57,294 bases of DNA from an uncultured Alistipes sp. (GCA_910577475.1 CAJTLJ010000013.1:1-57294); one strand, 5' to 3'. Positions 48,478 to 57,109 are shown, counted from the first letter of the stretch. Notes: generated from the sequence alone by a model not told the origin. Numbers and translations are program-made.

Positions 48478-49589
48478 GACCGATTGCCGAAATATTTGTC
48501 CAGCAGCTCCTTGGCGGCCACGAACGAGGAGATCTTGTCCTCCAGCACGCGGGCTTCGTACTCCGGAATCAGCTGCTCGATTTCGGGATTCAGGTAGAAA
48601 CTCTGCTTCAGCGCTTCGTTGATCGATTCGTACATCCAGTACTTGTTCTGCCGGTTGCGGTTGTGGCGGAAATAGCCGTTCGCCTCGGTGTGCTCCAGAA
48701 AACTCTCCACCCCTTTCCAGACCTCCTCGAGACCCGCTCCGGTGTAGGCCGACGAGGTGTAGACCTGCGGTTTCCACTGCGATTCGGGCATCGGGAAGAG
48801 ACGCAGCGCCCCCTGGAACTGCGTCCGGGCCAGTTCGGCCTTGTGGATGTTCTCCCCGTCGGCCTTCGTGATAACCATCATGTCGGCCATCTCCATGATG
48901 CCGCGCTTGATGCCCTGCAGCTCGTCGCCGGCACCCGAGATCTGCAACAGCATGAAGAGGTCGACCATCGAGTGCACGGCCGTTTCGGACTGTCCGACGC
49001 CCACCGTCTCGATGAAGATCACGTCGTAGCCCGCCGCCTCGCACAGCACGATCGTCTCGCGCGTCTTGCGGGCCACGCCGCCCAGCGAGCCCGCCGAGGG
49101 GGAGGGGCGGATGAAGACCTTCGGGTTGGTCGAGATGCTCTCCATGCGGGTCTTGTCGCCCAGAATGGAGCCTCCGCTCCGCTCCGACGAGGGGTCGATA
49201 GCCAGCACGGCCAACTTGTGCCTGAGCGAGGTAACCATGTTGCCTATGGCCTCGATGAAGGTCGACTTGCCGGCGCCGGGCACCCCCGTGATGCCGATGC
49301 GCACCGACCGTCCGGCGTGGGGCAGGCAGCGCTCGATGATGGCCTGCGCACGGGCGTAGTGGTCGGGATTGCTGCTCTCGACGAGCGTGATGGCCTGGGA
49401 GAGGATGGTGATGTCTCCCTTCAGGATGCCCTCCACGTATTCGTCCACGGAGAGCTCGCGTCTCTTGCGGCGCTTGAAGTAGGGATTTACTATCGGTTGG
49501 TCCGCAACCCCCTGCGTTACGTTCAGGGCGCTGTCGTGATGGGTGTCGAGATACTCTTTCTCGTAATGGTCTATCTTCGTAAAAGCCAT
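48474..49589 (-). CDS. meaB: Methylmalonyl-CoA mutase-associated GTPase MeaB
   Basis: MeaB loads and protects the adenosylcobalamin cofactor of methylmalonyl-CoA mutase. The 371-residue G3E-family GTPase has Walker A GVPGAGKS at 102-109, switch segments around AIDPSSERSGGSILGDKTRM (the switch III-like loop), IETVGVGQSE and TKADG, and a C-terminal dimerisation arm. An N-terminal extension of about 45 residues is longer than in MeaB of Methylobacterium. The mutase genes are not in this window. Divergent across 266 nt from the epimerase gene. Confidence 0.95.
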   Translation of the reverse strand: MAFTKIDHYEKEYLDTHHDSALNVTQGVADQPIVNPYFKRRKRRELSVDEYVEGILKGDITILSQAITLVESSNPDHYARAQAIIERCLPHAGRSVRIGITGVPGAGKSTFIEAIGNMVTSLRHKLAVLAIDPSSERSGGSILGDKTRMESISTNPKVFIRPSPSAGSLGGVARKTRETIVLCEAAGYDVIFIETVGVGQSETAVHSMVDLFMLLQISGAGDELQGIKRGIMEMADMMVITKADGENIHKAELARTQFQGALRLFPMPESQWKPQVYTSSAYTGAGLEEVWKGVESFLEHTEANGYFRHNRNRQNKYWMYESINEALKQSFYLNPEIEQLIPEYEARVLEDKISSFVAAKELLDKYFGNRS

Positions 49590-49614
49590 GGCATGCGGTT
49601 CTTAAATTCCCGAG

Positions 49615-49645
49615 CGAAGGTAACAAATTTCGGGCATCGAAACAA
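49615..49645 (-). promoter_or_regulatory. Predicted meaB promoter
   Basis: Minus-strand TACCTTCG (49615-49622, one change from TAnnTTTG) with TTG (49643-49645) 20 nt upstream. Confidence 0.45.
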
Positions 49646-49729
49646 GCGGAATCGCTCCGGGGTCGCAAAAAAAGTCGAAAAGGGTTTCGTCCGCGGGCGG
49701 ATCGCCGACAAAAAAGAGCGAAATAAGTT

Positions 49730-49758
49730 TTGTATTTCGGATAATAGAGTTATCTTTG
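49730..49758 (+). promoter_or_regulatory. Predicted promoter of the mce-decarboxylase cluster
   Basis: TTG 49730-49732, 18-nt spacer, TATCTTTG 49751-49758. Leader to the ATG at 49856 is about 90 nt. Confidence 0.6.
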
Positions 49759-49855
49759 TATGCCTTAAAAAACGACCGAATCGTAAGTGAAATAGGGATT
49801 GCCGGTCGCTTTTCGGAAGCAGAACAGAACTAACTTAACATAAAACGTTATCATC

Positions 49856-50266
49856 ATGAAAGTATCACACATCGAGCATCTCGGCGTTGCCGTGAAAAGT
49901 CTGGACGAAGCCATTCCCTACTGGGAGAACGTGCTGGGTCTGAAGTGTTATGCCATCGAAGAGGTGGCCGACCAGAAGGTCCGCACCGCCTTCTTCATGC
50001 TGGGGCAGACCAAGATCGAGCTGCTGGAGCCCACCTCCGAGGAGTCGACCATCGCCAAGTACATCGAGAACCGCGGCGTGGGCATCCACCACATGGCGCT
50101 GGCCTGCGAGAACATCGAGGAGCAGCTGGCCGATGCTGAGGCGCAGGGCATCCGTCTGATCGACAAGACGCCGCGCAAGGGTGCCGAGGGGCTGACGATC
50201 GCTTTCCTGCACCCGAAATCGACTCAGGGCATTCTGACCGAGCTGTGCGAAAACAAGAACAAATAA
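49856..50266 (+). CDS. mce: Methylmalonyl-CoA epimerase
   Basis: The 136-residue glyoxalase-fold enzyme interconverts (R)- and (S)-methylmalonyl-CoA. It begins KVSHIEHLGVAVKSLDEAIPYW with metal ligand His8; the GIHHMALACENIEEQL segment provides His79, and TELCENK near the end the acidic ligand Glu129. Length is the family norm. It feeds the decarboxylase encoded 28 nt downstream with the right stereoisomer after the B12-dependent mutase has acted on succinyl-CoA. Confidence 0.95.
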   Translation: MKVSHIEHLGVAVKSLDEAIPYWENVLGLKCYAIEEVADQKVRTAFFMLGQTKIELLEPTSEESTIAKYIENRGVGIHHMALACENIEEQLADAEAQGIRLIDKTPRKGAEGLTIAFLHPKSTQGILTELCENKNK

Positions 50267-50294
50267 ATACAATCTTTTACGACAAGAAGATATT

Positions 50295-51857
50295 ATGAGC
50301 GACATTCAAAACAAAATCAACCAGCTCATCGCCAACCGCGAAACGGCGCGCATGGGTGGTGGTCAGAAGCGCATCGACGCTCAACACGCCAAGGGCAAGT
50401 ACACGGCCCGCGAGCGCATACAGATGCTGCTGGACGAGGGCAGCTTCGAGGAGTTCGACATGTTCGTCACTCACCGCTGCTACGACTTTGGCATGGAGAA
50501 GAGCCACACCTACGGCGACGGTGTAGTGACCGGCTACGGCACCATCGACGGCCGTCTGGTCTACATCTTCGCACAGGACTTCACCGTAACGGCCGGCTCG
50601 CTGTCGATCTCGATGGCCGAGAAGATCTGCAAGGTGCAGGACATGGCCCTGCGCAACGGAGCCCCCTGCATCGGTCTGAACGACTCGGGCGGCGCCCGTA
50701 TTCAGGAGGGTGTGAACGCACTGGCCGGCTACGCCAATATTTTCCAGCGCAACGTCATGTCGTCGGGCGTGATTCCGCAGATCTCGGCTATCTTCGGCCC
50801 CTGCGCCGGCGGTGCCGTCTATTCGCCCGCCCTGACCGACTTCATCATCATGAAGAAGCAGACCTCGAACATGTTCCTCACGGGTCCGAAGGTCGTGAAG
50901 ACCGTAACGGGCGAGGATGTGACGCAGGAGCAGCTGGGAGGCGCCACGATGCACACCACCCGTTCGGGCGTGGCGCAGTTCGCCGTTGACACCGAGGACG
51001 AGGGCATCGAGCTCATCCGCAAGCTGATCGGCTATCTGCCGCAGAACAACATGGAGGACGCTCCGCTGGCTGTCTGCACCGACCGCATCGACCGTCTGGA
51101 GGATTCGCTCAACGAAATCGTGCCCGACAGCCCCAACAAGCCCTACGACATGGCCGAGGTGATCCGAGCCATCGTCGACAACGGCGAATACCTGGAGCAG
51201 GCCGCCGGCTTCGCGAAGAACATCATCACCTGCTTCGCCCGCTTCAACGGCCAGAGCGTCGGCATCATCGCCAACCAGCCCAAGTTCATGGCCGGCGTGC
51301 TGGACATCAACGCCAGCCGCAAGGCCGCCCGCTTCGTCCGCTTCTGCGACGCCTTCAACATTCCGATCGTGACGCTGGTGGACGTGCCGGGCTTCCTGCC
51401 GGGCACCACTCAGGAGTACGGCGGCGTCATCACGCACGGCGCCAAGCTGCTCTTCGCCTATTGCGAGGCTACGGTGCCGAAGGTGACCGTCACGCTGCGC
51501 AAGGCTTACGGCGGTGCTTACATCGTCATGTCGTCGAAGCACATCCGCGGCGACATCAACTACGCATGGCCGTCGGCCGAGATCGCCGTGATGGGTGCCA
51601 GCGGTGCCGTGGAGGTGCTGCACGCCAAGGAGATCGCCGGCTTCGAGAATCCGGAGGAGCGGGCCAAGTTCGTCGCCGAGAAGGAGAAGGAGTACAACGA
51701 CAAGTTCTCCAACCCCTACAACGCCGCTCGCTACGGCTATATCGACGACGTGATCGAACCCCGCAACACCCGCTTCCGCATCATCCGCGCCCTGCAGATG
51801 CTCGCTTCGAAGCGCTTGCAGAACCCGGCCAAGAAGCACTCGAACATTCCCTTGTAA
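50295..51857 (+). CDS. mmdA: Methylmalonyl-CoA decarboxylase alpha subunit (carboxyltransferase)
   Basis: A 520-residue carboxyltransferase, homologous to propionyl-CoA carboxylase beta. It moves CO2 from methylmalonyl-CoA to biotin. The two crotonase-like halves carry NDSGGARIQEGVNALAGYA, CAGGAVYSPALTDF and GPKVVKTVTGEDVTQEQLGGA in the first, and LVDVPGFLPGTTQEYGGVITHGAKLL, AYGGAYIVMSSKHI in the second. The genes next to it (gamma, biotin carrier, beta) show that it is the sodium-pump decarboxylase rather than an ATP-dependent carboxylase; no biotin carboxylase gene is present. Confidence 0.95.
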   Translation: MSDIQNKINQLIANRETARMGGGQKRIDAQHAKGKYTARERIQMLLDEGSFEEFDMFVTHRCYDFGMEKSHTYGDGVVTGYGTIDGRLVYIFAQDFTVTAGSLSISMAEKICKVQDMALRNGAPCIGLNDSGGARIQEGVNALAGYANIFQRNVMSSGVIPQISAIFGPCAGGAVYSPALTDFIIMKKQTSNMFLTGPKVVKTVTGEDVTQEQLGGATMHTTRSGVAQFAVDTEDEGIELIRKLIGYLPQNNMEDAPLAVCTDRIDRLEDSLNEIVPDSPNKPYDMAEVIRAIVDNGEYLEQAAGFAKNIITCFARFNGQSVGIIANQPKFMAGVLDINASRKAARFVRFCDAFNIPIVTLVDVPGFLPGTTQEYGGVITHGAKLLFAYCEATVPKVTVTLRKAYGGAYIVMSSKHIRGDINYAWPSAEIAVMGASGAVEVLHAKEIAGFENPEERAKFVAEKEKEYNDKFSNPYNAARYGYIDDVIEPRNTRFRIIRALQMLASKRLQNPAKKHSNIPL

Positions 51858-51874
51858 CCCAAAAACACTGAATT

Positions 51875-52204
51875 ATGATTCTGTTAGAAGTCAACTGGGG
51901 ATGGTCGGAGGTGCTCTCCGTGTCGGGCATCGGATTCATGCTGGTCGTCGTGATGCTGTTCCTGCTGGTGGGCATCATGAAGCTCTTCGGCATGGCCTTC
52001 ACCTACCGTCGAGAAATCACCCCCGTCAAGGAGGTGTCGCTCCCCGAAGAGGAGATGGCCGCCATCACGGTGGCGCTCGCCCTCTACAAGAGCGCCCTGC
52101 ACGACAAGGAGTCGGAGGTGATCACCATCCAGAGCATCAAGCGGGCCTACTCGCCCTGGAGCTCGAAAATCCACGGTTTAACCCAATTACCCATTAGAAA
52201 GTAG
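51875..52204 (+). CDS. mmdD: Sodium-pump decarboxylase gamma subunit (OadG family)
   Basis: A 109-residue protein with a single helix (GIGFMLVVVMLFLLVGIMKLFGMAF, 16-40) and a charged soluble tail. OadG-type subunits anchor the carboxyltransferase to the membrane beta subunit. Identified mainly by size, topology and place between the alpha and biotin-carrier genes. The tail (KEVSLPEEEMAAITVALALYKSALHDKESEVITIQSIKRAYSPWSSKI) resembles that of other Bacteroidales members. The symbol follows the mmd series by position. Confidence 0.85.
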   Translation: MILLEVNWGWSEVLSVSGIGFMLVVVMLFLLVGIMKLFGMAFTYRREITPVKEVSLPEEEMAAITVALALYKSALHDKESEVITIQSIKRAYSPWSSKIHGLTQLPIRK

Positions 52205-52214
52205 TTAAGAAGCG

Positions 52215-52676
52215 ATGAAAGATTATTCGTTGAAAGTAAACGGTCATCAGTACGACGTGACGATTGATGACGTGAACGAGGCCTCCACGGTGGCTCATGT
52301 CGTAGTGAACGGCACGGCCTACGAGGTGGAGATCGCAGGCGCCAAAGCCTCCGCCGCCTCCAAGCCGCAGGTGATCTCGGCTCCGGCCGCCACCGGACTC
52401 TCCGTAACCCCCAAGACGGCTGCTCCGTCGCGCCCCGCTGCCGCTCCCGCCGCAGCCGGTGCCGGCAATACGGTGAAGAGCCCTCTGCCCGGTACGGTGC
52501 TGGCCGTCAAGGTGGCCGTCGGCGACAAGGTTTCGGCCGGCCAGACGCTGCTGGTCCTCGAGGCCATGAAGATGGAGAACAACATCGACGCCCTGAGCGA
52601 CGGTGTCGTGAAATCCATTCTCGTGCAGCAGGGTGCGACCGTAATGGAGGGTGACAGTCTAATCGTTATCGAATAA
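52215..52676 (+). CDS. mmdC: Biotin carrier protein of methylmalonyl-CoA decarboxylase
   Basis: A 153-residue biotinyl protein. The first 40 residues are a small conserved cap (DYSLKVNGHQYDVTIDDVNE), followed by an Ala/Pro/Ser-rich flexible linker (about 45-85), then the biotinyl domain with EAMKM and the biotin-bearing Lys119. The linker lets the carrier swing carboxybiotin between the alpha and beta subunits. It is 10 nt after the gamma gene and 6 nt before the beta gene. Confidence 0.95.
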   Translation: MKDYSLKVNGHQYDVTIDDVNEASTVAHVVVNGTAYEVEIAGAKASAASKPQVISAPAATGLSVTPKTAAPSRPAAAPAAAGAGNTVKSPLPGTVLAVKVAVGDKVSAGQTLLVLEAMKMENNIDALSDGVVKSILVQQGATVMEGDSLIVIE

Positions 52677-52682
52677 TAAGGT

Positions 52683-53876
52683 ATGATGACGCTGCTGTCC
52701 GCAAACTTCACGACCGAGAGTTTGCTTAAATTCGTCGAATCTACGGGCTTCGCCGGAGCAACGTGGGGCAATGTCGCCATGATCGGCGTGGCCTTCCTGC
52801 TGCTCTACCTGGCCATCAAGCACAAGTTCGAGCCGCTGCTGCTGTTCACCATCGCGTTCGGCATGCTGCTCTCGAACCTGCCCGACGCCAACATGTACCA
52901 CTCCGAACTCTTCGCCGAGGGACATGTGCACTGGGGCAGCTTCGTGCGCGACGCCGGTCTGCTCGACTACCTCTATCTGGGTGTCAAACTGGGTATCTAT
53001 CCCTGTCTGATCTTCGTGGGCGTGGGCGCCATGACCGACTTCGGTCCGCTGATCGCCAACCCGAAGAGCTTCCTGCTGGGTGCCGCCGCACAGATCGGCA
53101 TCTTCCTCACCTTCATCGGCGCCTTCGCGCTGGGCTTCACCCCCGCGCAGGCCGGCTCGATCGGCATCATCGGCGGAGCCGACGGTCCGACGGCCATCTT
53201 CCTGACCTCGAAGCTGGCTCCCGAGCTGCTCGGTCCCATCGCCGTCGCCGCCTATTCCTACATGGCTCTCGTGCCGGTGATCCAGCCGCCCATCATGCGG
53301 ATGCTCACCTCGAAGAAGGAGCGCTCGATCCGCATGTCGCAGTTGCGCACCGTGTCGAAGACCGAGAAGATTCTCTTCCCCATTCTGATTGCCGTCATCA
53401 TCTCCCTGCTGCTGCCGAGCGCCGCTCCGCTGGTAGGCTGTCTGATGCTGGGCAACCTGATGAAGGAGTGCGGAGTCGTGGATCGTCTGAGCAAGACCGT
53501 GCAGAATGAGCTGATGAACATCGTGGTGATCTTCCTGGGTATCACCGTGGGCGCCACCGCTACGGCCGATGCTTTCCTCAACTTCCGGACGCTGGGCATT
53601 CTGGTGCTGGGTGTCGTCGCTTTCTGCATGGGTACTGCCGGAGGCGTCCTGCTCGCCAAGTTGATGAACCTCTTCGTCAAGGAGGGCAACAAGATCAATC
53701 CTCTGATCGGATCGGCCGGCGTTTCGGCCGTGCCGATGGCCGCCCGCGTATCGCAGGCCGAGGGCCAGAAGGAGGATCCGAGCAATTTCCTGCTGATGCA
53801 CGCCATGGGGCCGAACGTGGCCGGCGTGGTCGGTTCGGCCGTTGCCGCCGGTATCCTGCTCTCCTATCTGGGATAG
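52683..53876 (+). CDS. mmdB: Sodium-translocating decarboxylase beta subunit
   Basis: A 397-residue polytopic protein of the OadB/MmdB/GcdB family. It decarboxylates carboxybiotin and exports sodium. The key Asp167 lies in GIIGGADGPTAIFLTSKLAP, the region IIIa motif; the second conserved loop MHAMGPNVAGVVGSAVAAG is near the C-terminus. With alpha, gamma and biotin carrier it completes the pump. The energy released in making propionyl-CoA is thus stored as a sodium gradient. A strong terminator follows. Confidence 0.96.
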   Translation: MMTLLSANFTTESLLKFVESTGFAGATWGNVAMIGVAFLLLYLAIKHKFEPLLLFTIAFGMLLSNLPDANMYHSELFAEGHVHWGSFVRDAGLLDYLYLGVKLGIYPCLIFVGVGAMTDFGPLIANPKSFLLGAAAQIGIFLTFIGAFALGFTPAQAGSIGIIGGADGPTAIFLTSKLAPELLGPIAVAAYSYMALVPVIQPPIMRMLTSKKERSIRMSQLRTVSKTEKILFPILIAVIISLLLPSAAPLVGCLMLGNLMKECGVVDRLSKTVQNELMNIVVIFLGITVGATATADAFLNFRTLGILVLGVVAFCMGTAGGVLLAKLMNLFVKEGNKINPLIGSAGVSAVPMAARVSQAEGQKEDPSNFLLMHAMGPNVAGVVGSAVAAGILLSYLG

Positions 53877-53901
53877 GAAAGCGGTCCGAACATTTCATGC
53901 G

Positions 53902-53936
53902 GAGCGTCCCCCGAAAAAAGGGGGACGCTCTCTTTT
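53902..53936 (+). terminator. Terminator of the decarboxylase cluster
   Basis: Perfect 11-bp stem GAGCGTCCCCC / GGGGGACGCTC with a 7-nt loop, followed by TCTTTT. Confidence 0.9.
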
Positions 53937-54034
53937 CGGGGTTGCGGTCGGGATCCGTTTTTCCGTTTATTTCTTTCGGGGGAGCTGTGGGTCAGTGAAT
54001 TGCGAATTTTCAGGATTTTTTTTCGGCGACTTTC

Positions 54035-54065
54035 TTGCGCACGTCGCAAATTAGTCGTACCTTTG
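54035..54065 (+). promoter_or_regulatory. Predicted rplM-rpsI promoter
   Basis: TTG 54035-54037, 20-nt spacer, TACCTTTG 54058-54065. Leader of about 65 nt to the GTG start. Confidence 0.65.
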
Positions 54066-54134
54066 CGCCGCTCGTCGTAATGAAACGAGCCGGATTACAT
54101 TAAACAACAAGTTATTAACTAAACGTAAAACAAA

Positions 54135-54590
54135 GTGGATTCATTAAGCTACAAAACCATCTCGGCGAACGCAGCTACCACCACGAAAGAGTGGTACGTG
54201 ATCGACGCTACCGACGAGGTGCTGGGCCGCCTTGCTTCGCAGGTCGCCAAGATCCTGCGCGGTAAGAACAAGCCGAGCTACACGCCCCACGCCGACTGCG
54301 GTGACTACGTGATCGTCATCAACGCCGACAAAGTGAAGCTCACCGGCAAGAAAATGGACGAAAAGGAGTATGTTCGCTACACCGGCTATCCCGGCGGCCA
54401 GCGCTTTGCTACGCCCGCGGATTTCCTGAAGAGAAAGCCTGCTTTCGTCATCGAACACGCCGTGAAGGGCATGCTCCCCAAGACTCGTCTGGGCGAGGCT
54501 ATTATCAAGAACCTGAAGGTGTATGCCGGCGCCGAGCATCCGCACGCCGCCCAGAGCCCCAAGGCAATCAAGTTGAACGAGATTAAGTAA
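54135..54590 (+). CDS. rplM: 50S ribosomal protein L13
   Basis: A 151-residue L13 with WYVIDATDEVLGRLASQVAKILRGKNKPSYTPHADCGDYVIVINADKV and the GMLPKTRLGEAIIKNLKVYAG block. The start is a GTG at 54135, chosen because the product MDSLSYKTISAN matches the N-terminus of Bacteroidales L13 and no ATG is available at the right place. It is coupled with rpsI 11 nt downstream, the standard pairing. Confidence 0.95.
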   Translation: MDSLSYKTISANAATTTKEWYVIDATDEVLGRLASQVAKILRGKNKPSYTPHADCGDYVIVINADKVKLTGKKMDEKEYVRYTGYPGGQRFATPADFLKRKPAFVIEHAVKGMLPKTRLGEAIIKNLKVYAGAEHPHAAQSPKAIKLNEIK

Positions 54591-54601
54591 GAGAGAAGAT
54601 T

Positions 54602-54991
54602 ATGGAAGTTATCAATACCGTAGGTCGCCGCAAGGCCGCTGTGGCTCGCGTATTCCTGAAGCCCGGCAATGGTCAGATCACCATCAACCGCAAAGCTCTC
54701 GACGTATATTTCCCGCTGGAGATCCTCCAGTACGAGGTGAAGCAGCCCCTGCTGGCTACCAACACCCTGGAGCAGTTCGACGTAACCATCAACCTCGACG
54801 GCGGCGGTATCAAGGGCCAGGCCGAGGCCGCCCGTCTGGGTATCGCCCGCGCCTTGTGCGAGGTGAATGCAGAGGAGTATCGTTCCGTACTGAAGAAGAA
54901 CGGCTTCTTGATGCGCGATCCGCGCGAAGTCGAGCGTAAGAAGCCCGGTCAGCCCGGTGCACGCCGCAAGTTCCAGTTCAGCAAGCGTTAA
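54602..54991 (+). CDS. rpsI: 30S ribosomal protein S9
   Basis: A 129-residue S9: MEVINTVGRRKAAVARVFLKPGNGQITINRK at the start, GGGIKGQAEAARLGIARALCE in the middle and the invariant C-terminal ARRKFQFSKR, whose last Arg reaches the P site. Second gene of the rplM-rpsI operon. No hairpin terminator directly follows; the next 235 nt form a structured region before rpsB, so read-through into rpsB-tsf is possible. Confidence 0.96.
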   Translation: MEVINTVGRRKAAVARVFLKPGNGQITINRKALDVYFPLEILQYEVKQPLLATNTLEQFDVTINLDGGGIKGQAEAARLGIARALCEVNAEEYRSVLKKNGFLMRDPREVERKKPGQPGARRKFQFSKR

Positions 54992-55226
54992 TCCGATCCG
55001 GATAACCCTGACAGAGAACCTGAAAAGCGCATTCGCGGTTTCAAACGGAAAGGACGCTGCTTGACGCTCTCCCCGAAGCGGTGGAGAAGCGGAGCCGGAA
55101 CGAAAAGGTACGGCACACGGTCTACCGGTCCGTTGCCCGAATGCGGAAAACCCGGAGGATTGAGATCACCTCACTACCGGCCGGGTTGAAGAAAAGAGTA
55201 AAAAAAATTAAAAAAAGAAAGAGAAA
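54992..55226 (+). promoter_or_regulatory. Structured leader of rpsB (candidate S2-responsive element)
   Basis: This 235-nt region has no convincing gene. Several nested helices can be drawn: CTCC...GGAG near 55073-55085, GGCA-C-ACGG with CCGT-TGCC near 55108-55140, and AACCCGG (about 55148) with CCGGGTT (about 55191) enclosing TGAG...CTCA. An A-rich tract runs into the rpsB start. No TAnnTTTG box was seen. Ribosomal protein operons often have such autoregulatory leaders; function here is inference. Confidence 0.45.
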
Positions 55227-56075
55227 ATGTCACGTACTAATTTTGAAGCGTTACTGGAGGCCGGTGCCCACTTCGGACACCTGAAGCGTAAGTGGAACCC
55301 CAAAATGGCTCCCTACATCTTCATGGAGAAGAACGGCATCCACATCATCGACCTGCACAAGACCGTGCTGAAGGTGGACGAGGCTGCCGCAGCCCTCAAG
55401 CAGATCGCCAAGAGCGGCCGCCGCGTACTGTTCGTAGCCACGAAGAAGCAGGCTAAAGAGATCGTAGCCGAGAAGGTGGCAACCGTAGGCATGCCCTACG
55501 TAACCGAGCGTTGGGCCGGCGGTATGCTGACCAACTTCCCCACCATCCGCAAGGCGGTGAAGAAGATGGCCACCATCGACAAGATGACCAACGACGGCAC
55601 CTTCGACAACTTCTCGAAGCGCGAGAAACTCCAGATTTCGCGTCAGCGCGCCAAGCTGGAGAAGAACCTGGGCTCCATCGCCGACCTGACCCGTCTGCCC
55701 GCCGCTCTGTTCGTCGTGGACGTACAGAAGGAGGCCAACGCCGTGAAGGAGGCCAAGAGACTGAGCATCCCCGTATTTGCAATGGTTGATACTTGTTGTG
55801 ATCCGACCGACATTGATTACGTAATCCCTGCAAATGACGATGCCGCCAAGTCGATTGCCGTCATCCTGGAGGCCATGTGCGGTGCTATCGCCGAGGGTCT
55901 GGAGGAGCGCAAGCTCGAGAAGGAGAAGGAGGCGCAGGAGAATGCAGCCGCCGAGGCCGAGGGTGCCAAGCAGGCAAAGCCCCGCATCAAGAAGGCCGTT
56001 AAGGCCAGCTTCGATGCCGAGGAGGCTGCTGTCGCCGAGGTTGTAGCCGCTACCGAAGAGGCCAAGGCCGAATAA
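55227..56075 (+). CDS. rpsB: 30S ribosomal protein S2
   Basis: A 282-residue S2: FEALLEAGAHFGHLKRKWNPKMAPYIF at the start, then GRRVLFVATKKQAKEIVAEKV, GGMLTNFPTIRKAVKKM and DTCCDPTDIDYVIPANDDAAKSI. The last 55 or so residues are a low-complexity Glu/Ala/Lys tail (EKEAQENAAAEAEGAKQAK... ending ATEEAKAE) not found in E. coli S2 but frequent in Bacteroidota. Preceded by a structured leader and followed by tsf after 50 nt, the usual arrangement. Confidence 0.96.
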   Translation: MSRTNFEALLEAGAHFGHLKRKWNPKMAPYIFMEKNGIHIIDLHKTVLKVDEAAAALKQIAKSGRRVLFVATKKQAKEIVAEKVATVGMPYVTERWAGGMLTNFPTIRKAVKKMATIDKMTNDGTFDNFSKREKLQISRQRAKLEKNLGSIADLTRLPAALFVVDVQKEANAVKEAKRLSIPVFAMVDTCCDPTDIDYVIPANDDAAKSIAVILEAMCGAIAEGLEERKLEKEKEAQENAAAEAEGAKQAKPRIKKAVKASFDAEEAAVAEVVAATEEAKAE

Positions 56076-56125
56076 GCGCACGACGCACGAAAACCGAATC
56101 AGTAACGTATAAAAAAAAGAATACT

Positions 56126-56956
56126 ATGGAAATCAAAGCAGCTGATGTAATGAAGCTCCGCAAGATGACCGGCGCCGGTATGATGGACTGCAAGAAGGCC
56201 CTTCAGGAGGCTGAAGGCGACTTCGAGCGTGCCAAGGACATTATCCGCGAGAAGGGTAAGCTGGTCGTAGCCAAGCGCGCCGACCGCACCGCTACCGAGG
56301 GTGTCGTCGTGACGAAGATCGTAGGCTCGAAGGGCTATATCCTCTGCCTGGCTTGCGAGACCGACTTCGTAGCCCAGAACGCCGAATTCTCCGCATCGGC
56401 CAATGCCATGCTGGATATCGCCGTTGCAGCCGATGCCGCCGATACGGCCGCTCTGCTGGCAACCAAGAATGCCGAGGGCCACACCGTCGAGGAGATGGTT
56501 ACCGAGAAGTCGGGCCAGACCGGCGAGAAGTGCGAGCTGGCTTACTACGCCCGCATCGAGGCTCCCTATTGCCACGCATACGTACACTTCAACAAGAAGC
56601 TCGGTACGTTGATCGGCTTCAACAAGGAGGTTCCCGCCGAGGTGGCCCACACCGTCGCCATGCAGGCTACGGCTATGGCTCCCATTTCGATCGACGTCGC
56701 CGACTGCCCCGAGGAGGTGGTAGCTCACGAGCGTCAGATCGCCGTAGAGGCCATGAAGCAGGATCCCAAGAACGCCAACAAGCCCGACGCCATTCTGGAG
56801 AAGATCGCCGAGGGAAAGATGCGCAAGTTCTTCGAGGAGAACACGCTGCTGAACCAGCTTGTCGTAGGCGAGAAGGAGACCATCGCCGAGTACATCCGCA
56901 AGGCCGACAAGGAGGCTACGGTAGTTGCCTACAAGCGTTTCGCGCTGGAGGCTTAA
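56126..56956 (+). CDS. tsf: Translation elongation factor Ts
   Basis: EF-Ts is the nucleotide-exchange factor of EF-Tu. The 276-residue protein has the N-terminal UBA-like domain (ADVMKLRKMTGAGMMDCKKALQEAEGD), the CETDFVAQNAEF motif that contacts EF-Tu, and both core subdomains. Length fits the family. Second gene of the rpsB-tsf unit. A perfect 13-bp terminator follows. Confidence 0.97.
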   Translation: MEIKAADVMKLRKMTGAGMMDCKKALQEAEGDFERAKDIIREKGKLVVAKRADRTATEGVVVTKIVGSKGYILCLACETDFVAQNAEFSASANAMLDIAVAADAADTAALLATKNAEGHTVEEMVTEKSGQTGEKCELAYYARIEAPYCHAYVHFNKKLGTLIGFNKEVPAEVAHTVAMQATAMAPISIDVADCPEEVVAHERQIAVEAMKQDPKNANKPDAILEKIAEGKMRKFFEENTLLNQLVVGEKETIAEYIRKADKEATVVAYKRFALEA

Positions 56957-56976
56957 TCCGAAACTCCGGATCGATG

Positions 56977-57012
56977 AATCGGACCGCACGACGTGCGGTC
57001 CGATTTTTTTTT
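56977..57012 (+). terminator. rpsB-tsf terminator
   Basis: AATCGGACCGCAC / GTGCGGTCCGATT, 13-bp perfect stem, 3-nt loop, followed by seven or more T. Confidence 0.93.
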
Positions 57013-57109
57013 CTCCGCTAAAAACGGCCGGAGATCGTGGTGTGAGAGCCGTAATACCGTATCTTTAACTCCGCCTGAAATACTACTGCTCCGTAAAATG
57101 CGCGTAAAC

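Noticed and set aside
55081..55284. Small 67-codon frame before rpsB
   Set aside because: Very basic, low-complexity product that runs into the rpsB start in another frame. The region is better explained as a structured leader.
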